DNA of 64,000 nucleotides from Daedaleopsis sinensis (Eukaryota; Basidiomycota; Agaricomycetes; Polyporales; Polyporaceae), in NCBI GenBank assembly GCA_033807695.1, contig CM066309.1, positions 3,472,001-3,536,000 of the forward strand, given 5' to 3'. The notes beneath the pieces are model-generated. The model ran no database searches, was not told where the DNA came from, and saw only the letters and a list, made by a program, of their open reading frames with translations. Positions 11,431 to 23,227 of the stretch are shown piece by piece (the first letter of the stretch is position 1; each line of letters begins with the position of its first letter). The translations under genes were made by a program, and so were the position numbers.

Positions 11431-14400
11431 ATGAAACTCAAGGAAATCCATAGGACTTCGACCTTCGCATGGTCGCCCACGCCATCCTTGCCGTTGCTGG
11501 CGACCGGCACCGTCGCAGGGGCGCTTGACGAATCCTTCAGCAACAACGGCCAGCTCGAAATATGGGCCCCGGATTTCCTCGACCGCAGTCAGTTTGACCT
11601 GGGCGAAGAGGGCCAGGCAGGTCCGAAAGGCAACGTTACGACAACTTCACGGTATGTGGTGCGTTCTGCGCGACTAGAGGATGTGAACATATGCGCGCAG
11701 ATTCAACCGTCTCGCGTGGGGATACGTGAATGGAGAGCGCCCCCGTGGTTTGATCGTCGCGGGCATGGAGAACGGTGAAATCGATTTGTGGGACCCCGAA
11801 AAGATAGTAGCGAGTGCTGAGTGAGTACACATCCTCAGTGAACGCGTGATTTTATCCTGAATGCATGACGTAGTCCCTCCGAGTCGCTTCTGCTGCGCAA
11901 CAAGACGCATACTGGTCCTGTCCGCGGACTCGACTTCAATCCCATCCAGACAAACCTCTTCTCGTCTGGTGCTGTCAATGGCGAGGTACATCACTTTTTC
12001 GCGGTGTTACGACTTGCGCTGACGCGTTTGCCAGATTTATGTTTGGGATCTCAAAGACCCAAGCAAGCCTTATTCTCCTGGAACCCGCAGTACCAAGCTT
12101 GACGAGATTACTGCACTTGCATGGAACCATCACGTTCAATATGCGCTCGCGGCGTCCAGCAGCACTGGGTACACGGTTGTATGGGACCTGAGAGGGAAGC
12201 GCGAGGTCGCCGCTCTGGCGTATGGGGGCGGCGCCGGGACCATGGGTGGGATGTCAGGCTTCAGTGGACCTGGTATGGCTATGGGTGGAAGGAGGGGTAT
12301 GAGTGATGTTGCTTGGCACCCCGATAATGTGCGTACCACTTTTCATTCCACTCTTTCCTGCACTCTCCAACCTCGTGACTCTAGGCTACACGCCTCGTCA
12401 CGTCTTCTGAAGATGATGCTTCTCCTGTGATCATGGTCTGGGACTTGCGTAACGCTCGCGCTCCGGAGAAGGTACGTTCTACCCACATCTCGCCCAGCCA
12501 CACCCTAACCTTCCCGCCTAGATTTTGACCGGGCACGAAAAGGGCGTGTTGTCCTTGTCGTGGTGCAAACAAGACTCGGATCTGTTGCTTTCTTGCGGGA
12601 AGGACAACCGTGCGCTCTGCTGGAACCCTCAGACATCCGAAATCATCGGCGAGGTGGGTATTGCAAGCTTGCTGCTGTCCGCCTGCTCACTGTTTCGTAG
12701 CTTCCATCCGCAGACAACTGGGCGTTCCAGGTGCAGTGGTGTCCCCGTAACCCCGACTTGTTCGCTGCTGCTTTCTTTGACGGCACTGTCGGCATCCACT
12801 CTATTCAGTCGACGAACGAGTCTAGCGAACTGCCTCCGGCGAACCCTGAACCCGATGCCTCTGATATTTTCGGTGCACCTGGCTTCTCTCGCGCGAATCA
12901 GGCAACACTCTCCCTGAAACATCCTCCGAAGTGGTTGCGCCGTCCTACCTCTAGTTCTTTCGGCTATGGCGGAAAGCTAGTCTCTGTCTCCAACCTCCCG
13001 TCGGCGCAAGGCAAGAACCAGAGCAGCGTTGTGCATGTACGCACGGTTGTCACCGAAGGGGGGATTGTTGAACGGGCTCAAAAGCTTCAGGCTTCAATTG
13101 AAGGAGACAACTTGCAGGATCTCGCTCAGGAGAAGACTTCCGCTGACGAGAGCTCGGCGACATGGAAAGCATTGCTCAGCTTGTTCAAAGCTGACTCGAG
13201 AGATGAGCTCATTACCCTCCTGGGGTTCTCGAAGGAGGAAGTCGCTGCCCGTGTCGCCGAGGCTACCGCGAATTTGAAGAAGGCCGCAGCGGACAGGGCG
13301 AACATCACCATCGAACAGGACGTGACCGAAGGCGACCTTAGGACTCACGAACCCGTTGTATCTTTCGCTGAGCCCGAGCGCGAGACGACGCCGGACGATG
13401 AAGAAGGTGAAGGCGAGGGTGACGAGACGCTGGATAGTGCGGCATTAGCTACTGAGGCAACACCGTCCGACGCCGCCTCCGACACCACCAGTACGACGCG
13501 CCACGCAGATGGCGAGTCTACCACGACTGCTCCTAGCCTCTTTGGGGACGATATTATTGGCACTCCCCAGGGCGATGCTGCTGCTGATTTCTTTGGTAGC
13601 ATTGGCACTGCGCGTACCGATGAGGACGACAGCATTCGTGTGCCCCATCACAACTACCCTCTCGACTCTTCAGTTGCCGCGACCATTGGCTCCCGCCCCT
13701 CGTCTGTCGCCTCCGAGGCTCTGAAAGACAACACCTTCCGCATATACCCTTCCGACGAGTCCGAGACCGACCGACTCGTGACAAAGGCGCTCGTCCTCGG
13801 CGACTTCGAGTCTGCTGTCTCGCTGTGCTTGTCATCTGATCGCTTCGCTGATGCTATCCTGCTCGCTGTCAAGGGTGGTCCGGAGCTGCTTGCTCGGACC
13901 CAGAAGGCTTACTTCGAGCGTCGTACCACTGCGTTCCCCTACCTCCGACTATTCCAGTCTATTGTCACCAACGACCTCGACGACATCGTGCAAAACGCTG
14001 ATCTTCAAGAGTGGCAGGAGATTTTCGTCGTGCTCTGCACGTTCGCGAGTCAGGAGGAGTTCTCTGGATTGGCAGAGCAGCTTGGACAGCGCCTCGAGTT
14101 TCAGTCAAACGTCGTCAAGGCGTCTTCCGCTCCCGATGCTGAGGCGAGAGCTTCTGAGCTTCGCCGTCATGCAACGTTGACTTACCTCGCTGCTGGACGC
14201 TTGGAGCGTCTGGTCAACATCTGGATCGAGGAGCTGGCGGAAGAAGAGAAGCACCTCGTAGCAGATCCTGAGCACGTTGACGGTTCGCTCTACACTGCGC
14301 ATGCCTCCGCGCTTCAGACGTTCATCGAGAAGGTGACCGTGTTCCGGAAAGCGATCAACTACATGGACGACGACCTCAAGATGCAAGTGGATGACCCTTC

Positions 14401-16265
14401 GGTCCGGCCGTACAAGTTGTCTGGTCTGTATGACCGTTACTTCGAGTACGCGGACCTGCTTGCCGCACAAGCTCTTGTTAAGGAGGCGGTCGCATTCCTC
14501 AAGCTCGTGCCTACGGAATACCACGGCGCAGCGGGATCACTATACGACTTCACCGTCGGTAGGGAGCGTCTGCTGAAGGCGGCGAACGAGGTTCCAGCTC
14601 GCACTTCCTCCCTCCCGACAAGTGGGCCTTCGGTTCCAGTGAAGGTTGCGCCCGTTGCACCGGTCAGTAACCCATATGGGTATGGTCAATACAACGTCCC
14701 CGCTCAGCAGGCACCTATCTATGAGCCGTATGGAGCGCCTGTTCAGCCCGCGGCTCCGGCTCCGCCGAGCATGTATGCTCCTCCTGCGCCCACTGTTCAG
14801 TCATACCAACCACCCCAGCCAGCGTACCAGCCTTCCGCGCCTGCTGCCTACAACAGCCCGTACTACCGGCCGCCTGCACAACAGCAGCCTCAGCCTCAGC
14901 AGCCGCTCGCTCCGCCGCCTGCTCGTGGTGCTACTTCTACGCCATCCGGACCACCCCTCGGGCCTCCACCGCAGGGTTCTGCTCTCAAGCGTGGTGATGG
15001 CGGATGGAACGATGCTCCCGCAGCTCTGCCGCCGCGTCGCACTCCTGCCAATGGGTCTGCCGCGAAGCCCGTGGCAATCACGTCCCCCTTCCCGAATGCC
15101 CCATCTCCAACCATCCCATACGGAGCATCCCCTCCACCTGGTAACCTCCCTCCTCCTCCTCGCCCCGGCAGTGTGCAACAACGCGGGCCTCCCCCTCCTG
15201 CCCAGGGTCAGCGCGGCCCAATGCCCCCTGGTCCCCCTGGTCCAGGACAGTATCCTCCACACGCTCGTCCTCCTTCAGGTCCTCCCGGTCTGCCGCCTCA
15301 GCACATGGCTCCTCCTCCGCAGCGCATGCCCTCCGGTCAACCGCAGGGTCCTCCTGGCCCTGGTATGGCGCGTCCGCCGCCGCCCGGACAGGGACCCTAT
15401 GGCGCTCCCTCGATGCAGTCTCCGCCCCCTCCTCACGGTCACCAGCCATTCTCACCACCCGGTCCCGGGGCGCAGTACGGACAAGCACCACCGCAGTTTG
15501 CCCGTGCTACCCCGCCGCCGGGTGCAGCGACCTCGGGTCCTTACGCTCCTCCGCCTCAGCAACAGACGTCTGGTCCATACGCAGCCCCACCGCAGCAACA
15601 GCAGCACTTCTCGCCCCAACAACCTGGCCCGGGCATGCCGCCGCCGCCGCCGATGGGTGGGGCCGCGCCTCCTCCGGGTCCGCCACGAGGCCCGACTCCG
15701 GGGGGTGCGCCCCCTCCGCCGCGTGCGAAGCCCGGCCCTCCGCCCCCCAAGTACCGTGAGTGTAGAAGTAAGAGTTTGCAACATGCGCGTGCTGATGAGC
15801 CCCATCCAGCACCTGGCGATCGCAGTCACATCCCGGAGGACCTCCGCCCCATCTTCCAGGTTGTGTCTGGACAGCTTGAGCAGCTGAAGCAGGTTACTCC
15901 GGTAGGTCATACGTATATGCATGTCAGAGTGTTTCGTTCTGACGCGGGGCATATGCTAGCCGCAACAGAAGCGTCTCGTCGACGACCTCGAGCGGCGGAT
16001 CAACCCCTTGTTCGACGCGCTCAACTGCGAGACGCTCTCGCGCACAGTGTGCGAGCAGCTGCTCGTGCTCATCCGCGGTACGCGGTTTTCTTGTTACTTC
16101 TCTCTTTCGTAGCATGCTGACGATCTCTGTCTGTCTGTAGCGATGGAGGCGCACGACCGCGACCAGGCACTGGCGATCCACATGGACATCCTCACCCGTG
16201 CCTCCGCGACGGAGGACATCGGGTTGTGGATGTCGGGCGTCAAGCAGCTCATCGTGCGGCTGTAA
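11431..16265 (+). CDS. SEC31: COPII coat outer-layer protein Sec31
   Basis: Ten exons: 11431-11651, 11701-11820, 11874-11985, 12035-12328, 12385-12471, 12522-12653, 12701-15755, 15810-15901, 15969-16077 and 16141-16265; 1,448 residues. The start [16 protein letters not shown] and the WD40 repeats ([71 protein letters not shown]) occupy about residues 1-370. A helical ancestral coatomer element follows (for example [19 protein letters not shown], about residues 680-880), then a Pro/Gly/Gln-rich region at about 970-1,340, and a conserved C-terminal helical domain ([12 protein letters not shown] to KQLIVRL). Known role: with Sec13 forms the cage of COPII vesicles at ER exit sites; the Pro-rich part binds Sec23 and stimulates Sar1 GTPase. 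It is somewhat longer than yeast Sec31 owing to the Pro-rich stretch. Confidence 0.97.
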
Positions 16266-17152
16266 CTTGGAACGTAGGAAGAACTGGCTATTTAACGATG
16301 TTCACGAACGACAAAAGAGACGCGTAAGATCGAGGATGGTTCTTATAGTGGATGGACTGGGCAACGAACGCATGGTGGTGTCGGTAGCAGCGTCGTCTCG
16401 CTTTTCTGATGTCTGTCTATAGATTAACTTGCAGTTTCTTGCGGTTCAAGCTTTCAGGATCAGGGTGTTTTCGACTGAAGGAGGTGAAGCTGGACGCTGT
16501 CGCACCCTCGCATGCGGTAAACCGTGCCTACGGCAGGCCTGCTCGGCGTTCATTGTTTGTATAACGACAGGAACAGGGTATGTAGCCTATCTCATGACAT
16601 CTATTTGTCACAAGGGACTCACAAGCCGTGAAGTTTCGATCAGAGGATTCGACTACTGGCGCCTTTCGAAGCAGGGATATAAAATTGATAGAAGAAGAAG
16701 AAGAAGAAGACTACTGGCGCCTTTCTGGTGGACCATCCGTTTATGGTTATCCTGAGCACCGGGCGCTGAAGAAGGCATTTTCTGGCCACTACGCGTAGCG
16801 TAGCACCCCGCTCTCAGCTATGCCGGATGGGCGCATCGAGAATACACACTTCTTTTTACAGCGCCGTTACGCACTCAACGCTCGTCACCCACTTAGAAGC
16901 GTTGGGGAGTGATATCACGCAATCGATGTACTCCGCTCAGGAGGAATACTACCTTCTCCCACCAGTGTGGGTCTTCCAAATCGACTATACTCACCTATCA
17001 AATTGTTGCGCTCACGAGCATAATTGGGTTTCAGATCTATATGTTGCTCCTGGTGATCGTCAGAATGGAGCTTGGAAACCCGGTAGAAAAGGGATATTTA
17101 AGCCAACAGGCTCGACTCGGAGCCGCATACGAAAGTACTCCCGCACTGCACC
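16266..17152. other. Intergenic between SEC31 and the GMC oxidoreductase gene
   Basis: 887 bp marking the change from core genes to the accessory block. It holds the SEC31 3' region and the promoter of the GMC gene. A (GAA)n microsatellite with flanking direct repeats lies at 16651-16725. No gene is evident. Confidence 0.5.
16651..16725. repeat. 17-bp direct repeats flanking a GAA microsatellite
   Basis: The sequence GACTACTGGCGCCTTTC occurs at 16651-16667 and again at 16709-16725. Between them is a (GAA)n run at 16691-16710. The arrangement could come from replication slippage or from a short insertion with target duplication. Confidence 0.8.
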
Positions 17153-19546
17153 ATGCGACTTAAGCTCTGTGCTCATACCGTCAATCTGCTGACATTCTTT
17201 CAGCATGTCAGCAGAGCAATTCTGCTCCAACCCGATGAGGCCTCTTACATCAAGAAGTCTTACGACTTCATTGTCATAGGAGGTGCGTGGCACAGAGTTG
17301 ACGACATATCGAGGACTCACTAGGAGTGCAATAGGAGGTACTGCGGGATCTGTAGTTGCTCGGCGGCTGTCTGAACATCCCGCAGTCGATGTTCTCTTGA
17401 TAGAGGCTGGGCGAAGGTGAGTCACTCGTGTATCTACCTGATGGTGGCTCTAACGTCGTTCGTAGCAATGTAGATGGGCCCGACGTCGACCAGATCCAAG
17501 TGCCTTACTTTGTTACCCAGATTGATTCTTCCTTCGATTGGAACTTTACCACCACTCCACAAACAGCTTTGCAGAACCGCTCAATCTCATATCCTCGAGG
17601 ATACGTCCTTGGAGGGAGTAGTTCGACTAGTTTGTGACAATGTCATTCTCAATCATACTACAAGTACTCACGTTTGCGTGCCTTTGCAGACTATATGTTC
17701 TATACACGTGGAGCAACAGACGAGTACGATCGACTGGCACGTGTGACCAAGGATGATAGTTGGTCTTGGAAGCGCATGCTTCCGTATTTCCTCAAGGTGA
17801 GACTCGGACTTCTTCTGTCCATATTCAGCCGGGAGAGGCCTAAATAAGGGAGATAGAGCGAGAAGTATTTGCCCCCTTCAGATGGTCAATATATGCGGGG
17901 CACGGTGAACGGCACCTTTCATGGTGTCGCTGGGCCGCTTTTGACAAGTCTGCCCGGATATGGAAGCATACTGGATTCTCGAGTAATGAGAACTACAGAC
18001 GAATCAGTAGAGTTTCCCTTCAACGCCGACATGAATTCTGGTGAAACATTGGGAGTTGGTGAGTCGATCTCTCGAATAGGGTCATCTATCGTAGCTTACT
18101 TCACCGCAGGTTGGTTGCAGTCAACCATTGGAAAGGGTGTCCGTAGCAGCGCAGCAACGGCCTTCCTCTCCGATGAAGTTCTCAATCGGAAAAATCTGGA
18201 TGTTATGGTTGGAATGCGAGCAACTCGGCTCGTTCGGAGTTTTGAAGCGCATGATCAATTTCAGTTCCGTAGCGTCGAGTTGGCACGGTCTCGCAATGGT
18301 GAGTCAGCTCTGGTCGTACCTACTACCAATGTTCGAAGCAAGTTGAGTCACGATTACAGATCGCCCGGTTACGTTGGTAGCAAAGAAGGAGATCATCGTG
18401 TCAGCAGGTATGAAAATTCAATCCCGAGTTAGCGAATTATGCGAAAATATTTGGTTGGGCCAGGTTCTATTGGAACGCCGCAACTCCTCATGCTATCTGG
18501 GATAGGGGACCGAGAGGCACTTGAAAAGGCTGGGGTTCATCCGACCCTGAATATCCCTGATGTTGGGAGGAATCTACAAGACCATCCATGGGTTCCCTTA
18601 CAATGGCTAGTGAACAGCAACGAGACTCTCGATGACTTGAATAGGGATCCGGGACTGCTCGATGCTGCGCTCATGGTCTACACCAGAACGGGGATGGGTG
18701 TTTTAGCCAACAATCCGGGGGCAAACCACATTGGTTGGTTTCGGTTGCCCAGCGGCTCACCGGTCCTAGAAGCATATGGCGACCCATCTTCTGGTCCTTT
18801 GTCACCACACTATGAGCTTACGTTTGGGGTGAGTATATGTCTCCACGACTGCCCATCTCTTATGTCAGGCTGACCGGTGAACTGGACTCATGTCAGAATT
18901 CTTTTCTGTCCTTCACGCAGCAACTTCCTGAGACCGGCCATTTCATGAGCATGTGCGTTGCCCTCGTTGCGCCCACCTCAGGTGAGTTTCTTCTATCCGA
19001 TTTTGATGTTCTATGTGCTGATAGAACTTGATATTAGTTGGCTTCGTCAATATCTCATCTGCGTCTATATTCGACCCTCCATCCATCGACCCTGGATTTC
19101 TACAGACACCGTGGGATATTGCGGCTTTAACAGAAGCAGTGAAGGCGGCACATCGGTTCGCATCTGCGCCAGCATGGAACGAATTCATCATCTCGCCATA
19201 TTCAGACGCTGCGAGCACGTTCACTGATGCGGACATCCACACATACATCAAGAAGTACGCCACCACATTTCGACATCCTATCGGCACCGCGCGCATGTCA
19301 GCGGTAGATGACGACTTCGGGGTTGTAAACTCCGACCTTCGCGTCAAGAATACAACCGGCCTCAGGATTGTTGATGCTTCCGTCCTTGTGAGTATGTCGA
19401 AAAATGTAGCGGGTTGATATCATGCTGATGAATAACATCATAAGCCTTTCATTCCTGGGGCACACCTGCAAGCCCCCGTCTATGCGATCGCAGAGCGTGC
19501 CTCAGATCTCATCAAGATGCACTACCATATTCCGCTCACATACTAG
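17153..19546 (+). CDS. GMC oxidoreductase, aryl-alcohol-oxidase-like
   Basis: Eleven exons: 17153-17282, 17335-17416, 17466-17629, 17690-17796, 17857-18058, 18110-18298, 18360-18407, 18464-18828, 18897-18981, 19038-19387 and 19445-19546; 607 residues. The ADP-binding motif VIGGGTAGSVVARRLSE begins near residue 41. GMC signature 1 is YPRGYVLGGSSSTNYMFYTRG and signature 2 is GSIGTPQLLMLSGIG. The two C-terminal histidine motifs, HPIGTARM and PFIPGAHLQAPVYAIAER, are those of the active site in aryl-alcohol oxidases. Known chemistry: FAD-dependent oxidation of primary alcohols with release of hydrogen peroxide. The N-terminus is moderately hydrophobic (VNLLTFFQHVSRAILL), so secretion is possible but not certain. 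Several junctions were chosen because only they restore the family motifs, notably AGATAG/AGCGAG before SEKYLPPSDG. It opens the accessory block and lies 206 bp before an ICMT-like gene on the same strand. Confidence 0.92.
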
Positions 19547-19752
19547 TTTGGTGTGGGACACTTTTGTGCCTTGTGCTTCTTAGTCCCACATGTTGCAGTA
19601 ATCTCCGGGGATATGTAATTCCGTCTACTTGTTTGCGAGCAGCGCGCGCGACGCGCGCATGCGGAGAATTCATGTGAAAACACTGGTGCTACTTACAAAA
19701 GGTGTACCGGCGACGATAATGCCGTCGCGACAGCACTCTCAATATCTCAGAG

Positions 19753-20566
19753 ATGCCCGTCTTCTCTACGCTTCGTCCAACGCTCAAGACTGTACTCCTT
19801 CTCTCACATGCCGCAGCAACTTTTGTGGGCATGACCCCTCCCAGGAACCCTCCGACGACAAGGGAGATGGAACGATTTGTCATTGGTGACCTGATGACCA
19901 GGACGACCAATTATCAGATTGTCGCAACATCGATATCCAAGGTAGGTCGGAGATCACCTGCAGCGAGTTCATGAACATTTATTGACCACAGGATGTATTG
20001 CTTCGCAGTACATCTTATGTTCCGCGGCCGTGGCTGAAGCACTGGTGCTCTTAGCACGAAGTAATCCGGGAACATTCTCCAACCATGTCCTTATCCTCCT
20101 CCTTCCTTCCGACGGTGCTCGACGCACTAGTGCGCTTCAGCTCACCGCTTCGTCGCTTGTGGGATGCATTCTTGGTACAACAGGCGGTATTATCCGTGTC
20201 TGGTGCCATCACACCCTTGGGAGATTCTTCACCTGGCAAATGGCCGTTCGCGACGACCATGAATTGGTCACAACTGGACCATACGCCATCGTGAGACACC
20301 CCAGTTACTTCGGCTGGGTTCTCATGATTTGCGGGTGTTTCATTCTGCTACTTGGCCGGGGATCGTACTATGTGGAGTCTGGGCTTTGGGACACGGCTTT
20401 GGGCAAAGGGGCAGTCCTAGCAAGCATGATGTATTGTGCTTTCAGTACTGTCAATCTGATGATGCGGATGAGGAAGGAGGACAAGGTGTTGAAAGTAAAG
20501 TTCGGGCATAGATGGGAGGAATACGCACGGGAGACGCCTTACCGCATCGTCCCATTGCTGTACTGA
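19753..20566 (+). CDS. Isoprenylcysteine carboxyl methyltransferase-like protein, copy A
   Basis: Two exons, 19753-19941 and 20009-20566, with a phase-0 intron 19942-20008; 248 residues. The N-terminal helix LKTVLLLSHAAATFVGMTPP is followed after the intron by YILCSAAVAEALVLLARS, then the core IIRVWCHHTLGRFFTWQMAV. The ICMT signature is complete: GPYAIVRHPSYFGW, then KEDKVLKVKFGHRWEEYARE and TPYRIVPLLY. Known family role: integral membrane methyltransferase using S-adenosylmethionine to methylate the carboxyl group of prenylated C-terminal cysteine, at the ER. Whether this copy has that substrate is not shown. It is the only plus-strand member of five in the window and its 3' end meets the NCS1 permease gene tail to tail with 20 bp between stop codons. 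Confidence 0.9.
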
Positions 20567-20586
20567 TGATTGTTTTGGCTGTAGTT

Positions 20587-22727
20587 CTACGAGTCCGTAG
20601 TATGAATCGAAGGAGGAACATAGCTCGCTCGATGACCGTACGCCTCTATCGCTTCGAGGGATACGAAAGTGTCCCGCGGGGGAAATACGAGACTGAGCGT
20701 CGAGTACGCAGCCAAAGAAGCGAAAAACTTGTGTCCGGTTCAGCGCACGTTTGACAGATAGATTCAGGTAACCACTTACTCCGAAGAGCCACGAGGCGTG
20801 GAATACTATGGCGAAGCCACCAATATCAACTGTGGGGTTCCGAGTAACAGACCTGATGAGGCCAGGCATATTGGGAGCGACTGCGATGATGATTGTGACA
20901 ACTGCCCTCCAGTTCTGCACCGACGTGGCGTCAAGATCAGTGATGCATACTGCGCAATAAGCCGCATGTATGACTCACAAACCCGTACGCATACCGGTAT
21001 CTCCCATGAGGCTGATACATCGCGGCGACGTCAACCTTGCGCTGGTGAACTATCCAGTACTGTGGAAATCAATGTAGTGAGTCGTCCATAGCTACACACA
21101 ATTTGTGAGCACATACGTCAGCTACCATAATGCCTGCGAACGGGCCTAAGAACACCGTGTACCCGTTCATAAACGATAAAAAGCCTTGCGCGCTGGAGAC
21201 AACTTCCCAAGGGATGAACGCCCAGGGTCCAATGAGCGCTGCGATCAGCTGTCCGCGCCGGATGTTGATGTATCTTGGGAGCAGAGCTGTCATGTCGTTC
21301 GCGGCGGAGAGCGTGTTAGCGGATATATTTGTGCCGAGTGTGGCCAGCGCAAACGTAAGGGCGGTGAAAAACCTGGCAAGGCGGCTCTCCCAGTGGTTTA
21401 TTAGCATGAGCGGGTTCCACAAAACTTCTCCATATAGAGAAAGTCCGGCGGAAGTCGCCGAGATGCCGATAAATCCGACCAAGGTAAATGCAGCGGGGAT
21501 TAAGAACATTTGGATGTATTGTCTGCCGACGAGCGGTTCAATTTCAGTTCAGTGCACCATAGCATAAGGTGAGCCACGAAACTCACGCCTTCTCATGCTT
21601 TGCATAACGCTAGAGACACGAGGTTCGCGATTGAGTCAGTAATCTCACGACATCATGCTTCCTAAAATATCATACATACCGTGAAGTCAGCAATGTTCAC
21701 CGCAACGGTAGCATAAATCCCTAAGGCACTGTTCAAGGCAGTGAGCCAAGCATATGACAGCGCTCTACCGGAGAGGTCGCTTGTTCTGTCCAACAATCCA
21801 TCCCCACGCGGAGCTTTGATGAGTGACCACACAAGGATTGATATCCATGCTGGTGGGACGATGGCCGCCTTGAGCAAAAATAACCATCGAATCTTCTGAG
21901 GGGAGACGAACATGAACGGCATCAATATGAGCCAGTACAAAAAGAAGCATAACATGTCTGAAGGGAACATATGTCAGTAGGGAATGACATGTTCAGGATT
22001 GTAGAACCGCATGGGCGGGCCATTGCGTACTCAACGAGGTGATGTGTGCTTGCTCGGGGAGCATGTTTTCCAGTGTTGAGCCTATTGATGGCCACATTGC
22101 CGTGAGCATCTAACATCCGTGTCAGCCTACGAGCTAGTAGGTCAGTGACATTTGAACCCGAAGACTAGCCTCGTATACACATTGTGAGCCCGTGTATGCT
22201 TGTATCGCCAGCCAAAACATAGATAGCAACATTCTGCTGATTATGCTGAAGTAGCTGAACCAGAACCCGAATGAGGACCGAACAAGGACAGGAAACCCGA
22301 CGTGTAGCCGTGCACCAACTGTCCCGTTGAGTACCACCACGATCGCGATGACAATATGTCCGCTCGCAATAGCTAGAAGTGCCTGATTCCTAGTACGTAG
22401 AGAATAGTTCAGCAGTACACACTGACAAGTAGGCTAACACAGGATTGGACATACCACGACAGCCCAATGGTCAACATGCTTCCAGCGAGCTGCCATACTG
22501 CAACATTCCATGCATCAGACACCCAATATGAGATGTAATTAAGTGTGGACCATGTTCTCTTCGTTGCACGATGACTCGAGTTATTCCTGAACACCACGAT
22601 TTCATAACGGGCATAGTGGACATACCTCCTCGGGCGGAACTGGTGACATGTCCCTGTTCGACCAACGTTGTTCCCCGTACGATCCAGAGTCCAGTTCCCA
22701 GAACGAGAGCTTCAGATATCGACACAT
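20587..22727 (-). CDS. NCS1-family nucleobase/allantoin-type permease
   Basis: Ten exons: 22626-22727, 22455-22558, 22170-22389, 22031-22109, 21680-21957, 21587-21609, 21117-21522, 20979-21059, 20780-20914 and 20587-20727; 522 residues. The sixth exon is only 23 nt (RYAKHEKA). TM1 carries the family signature (TWSTLNYISYWVSDAWNVAV); later conserved parts are VVLNGTVGARLHVGFPVLVR, SSFGFWFSYFS, FVSPQKIRWLFL, LGTNISANTLSAANDMTAL, RYINIRRGQ, GFLSFMNGYTVFLGPFAGIM and YWIVHQRKVDV. About twelve hydrophobic segments are present. Known role: proton or cation symport of uracil, allantoin, uridine, thiamine or related compounds at the plasma membrane (Fur4/Dal4 relatives); substrate not assignable here. 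Intron 22110-22169 needs a GC donor (GAG/GCTAGT) to keep the conserved CVYE; a GT donor nine bases upstream would drop VYE. The first methionine is the first in frame after a stop. Confidence 0.92.
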
Positions 22728-23227
22728 CCGACCTCAAAGCAGTTCTGATCACTGACAAGAGTGAGCAAGGGACAGAAGACTTGAAGCATCGAGACCAGCT
22801 CATTGGGAACCAATATATATAAGTTTCTCTGTGTGGGTCCCATCATCGGAGTTATTGTATAGTAGCTGCTAGTCAGGGCGTACCGATCGCGAGTCACTCG
22901 CTGACAGACATATCGGATATCCGACTTGTACGTCGCCACCCACTGAGAGAACTCCAGCACCGGGAATAGTGGGTGTAAGAGAAAGAGATTGTAGGAGTTC
23001 AATTTCGAGGCGCTAGACGAGTCCAATGGACGGCGATGATCGCACGACGAGATCAGAGGGCGGCTATTACCGTGGGAACACCAGTCTGGCTTTCGACGGC
23101 CCTCGACATTAATATGATTAAGGCTAGTATTCAGGCCTTATATATATTCAGGCCTCAGGCCTATCGGTGGAGTCTAGTAGTAGATGCACTTCAAACGTTA
23201 CGGCATAGTAAGTGCATAACGGGCAAG
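22728..23227. promoter_or_regulatory. Promoter region of the NCS1 permease; 3' region of the aldo-keto reductase
   Basis: 500 bp between two minus-strand genes. It holds a short palindromic cluster of TTCAGGCC/AGGCCT words near 23131-23163. No gene is visible. Confidence 0.4.

Noticed and set aside
14646..15887. 413-codon plus-strand frame inside SEC31
   Set aside because: Out of frame with the Pro-rich part of SEC31; composition is that of a shifted proline-codon repeat.
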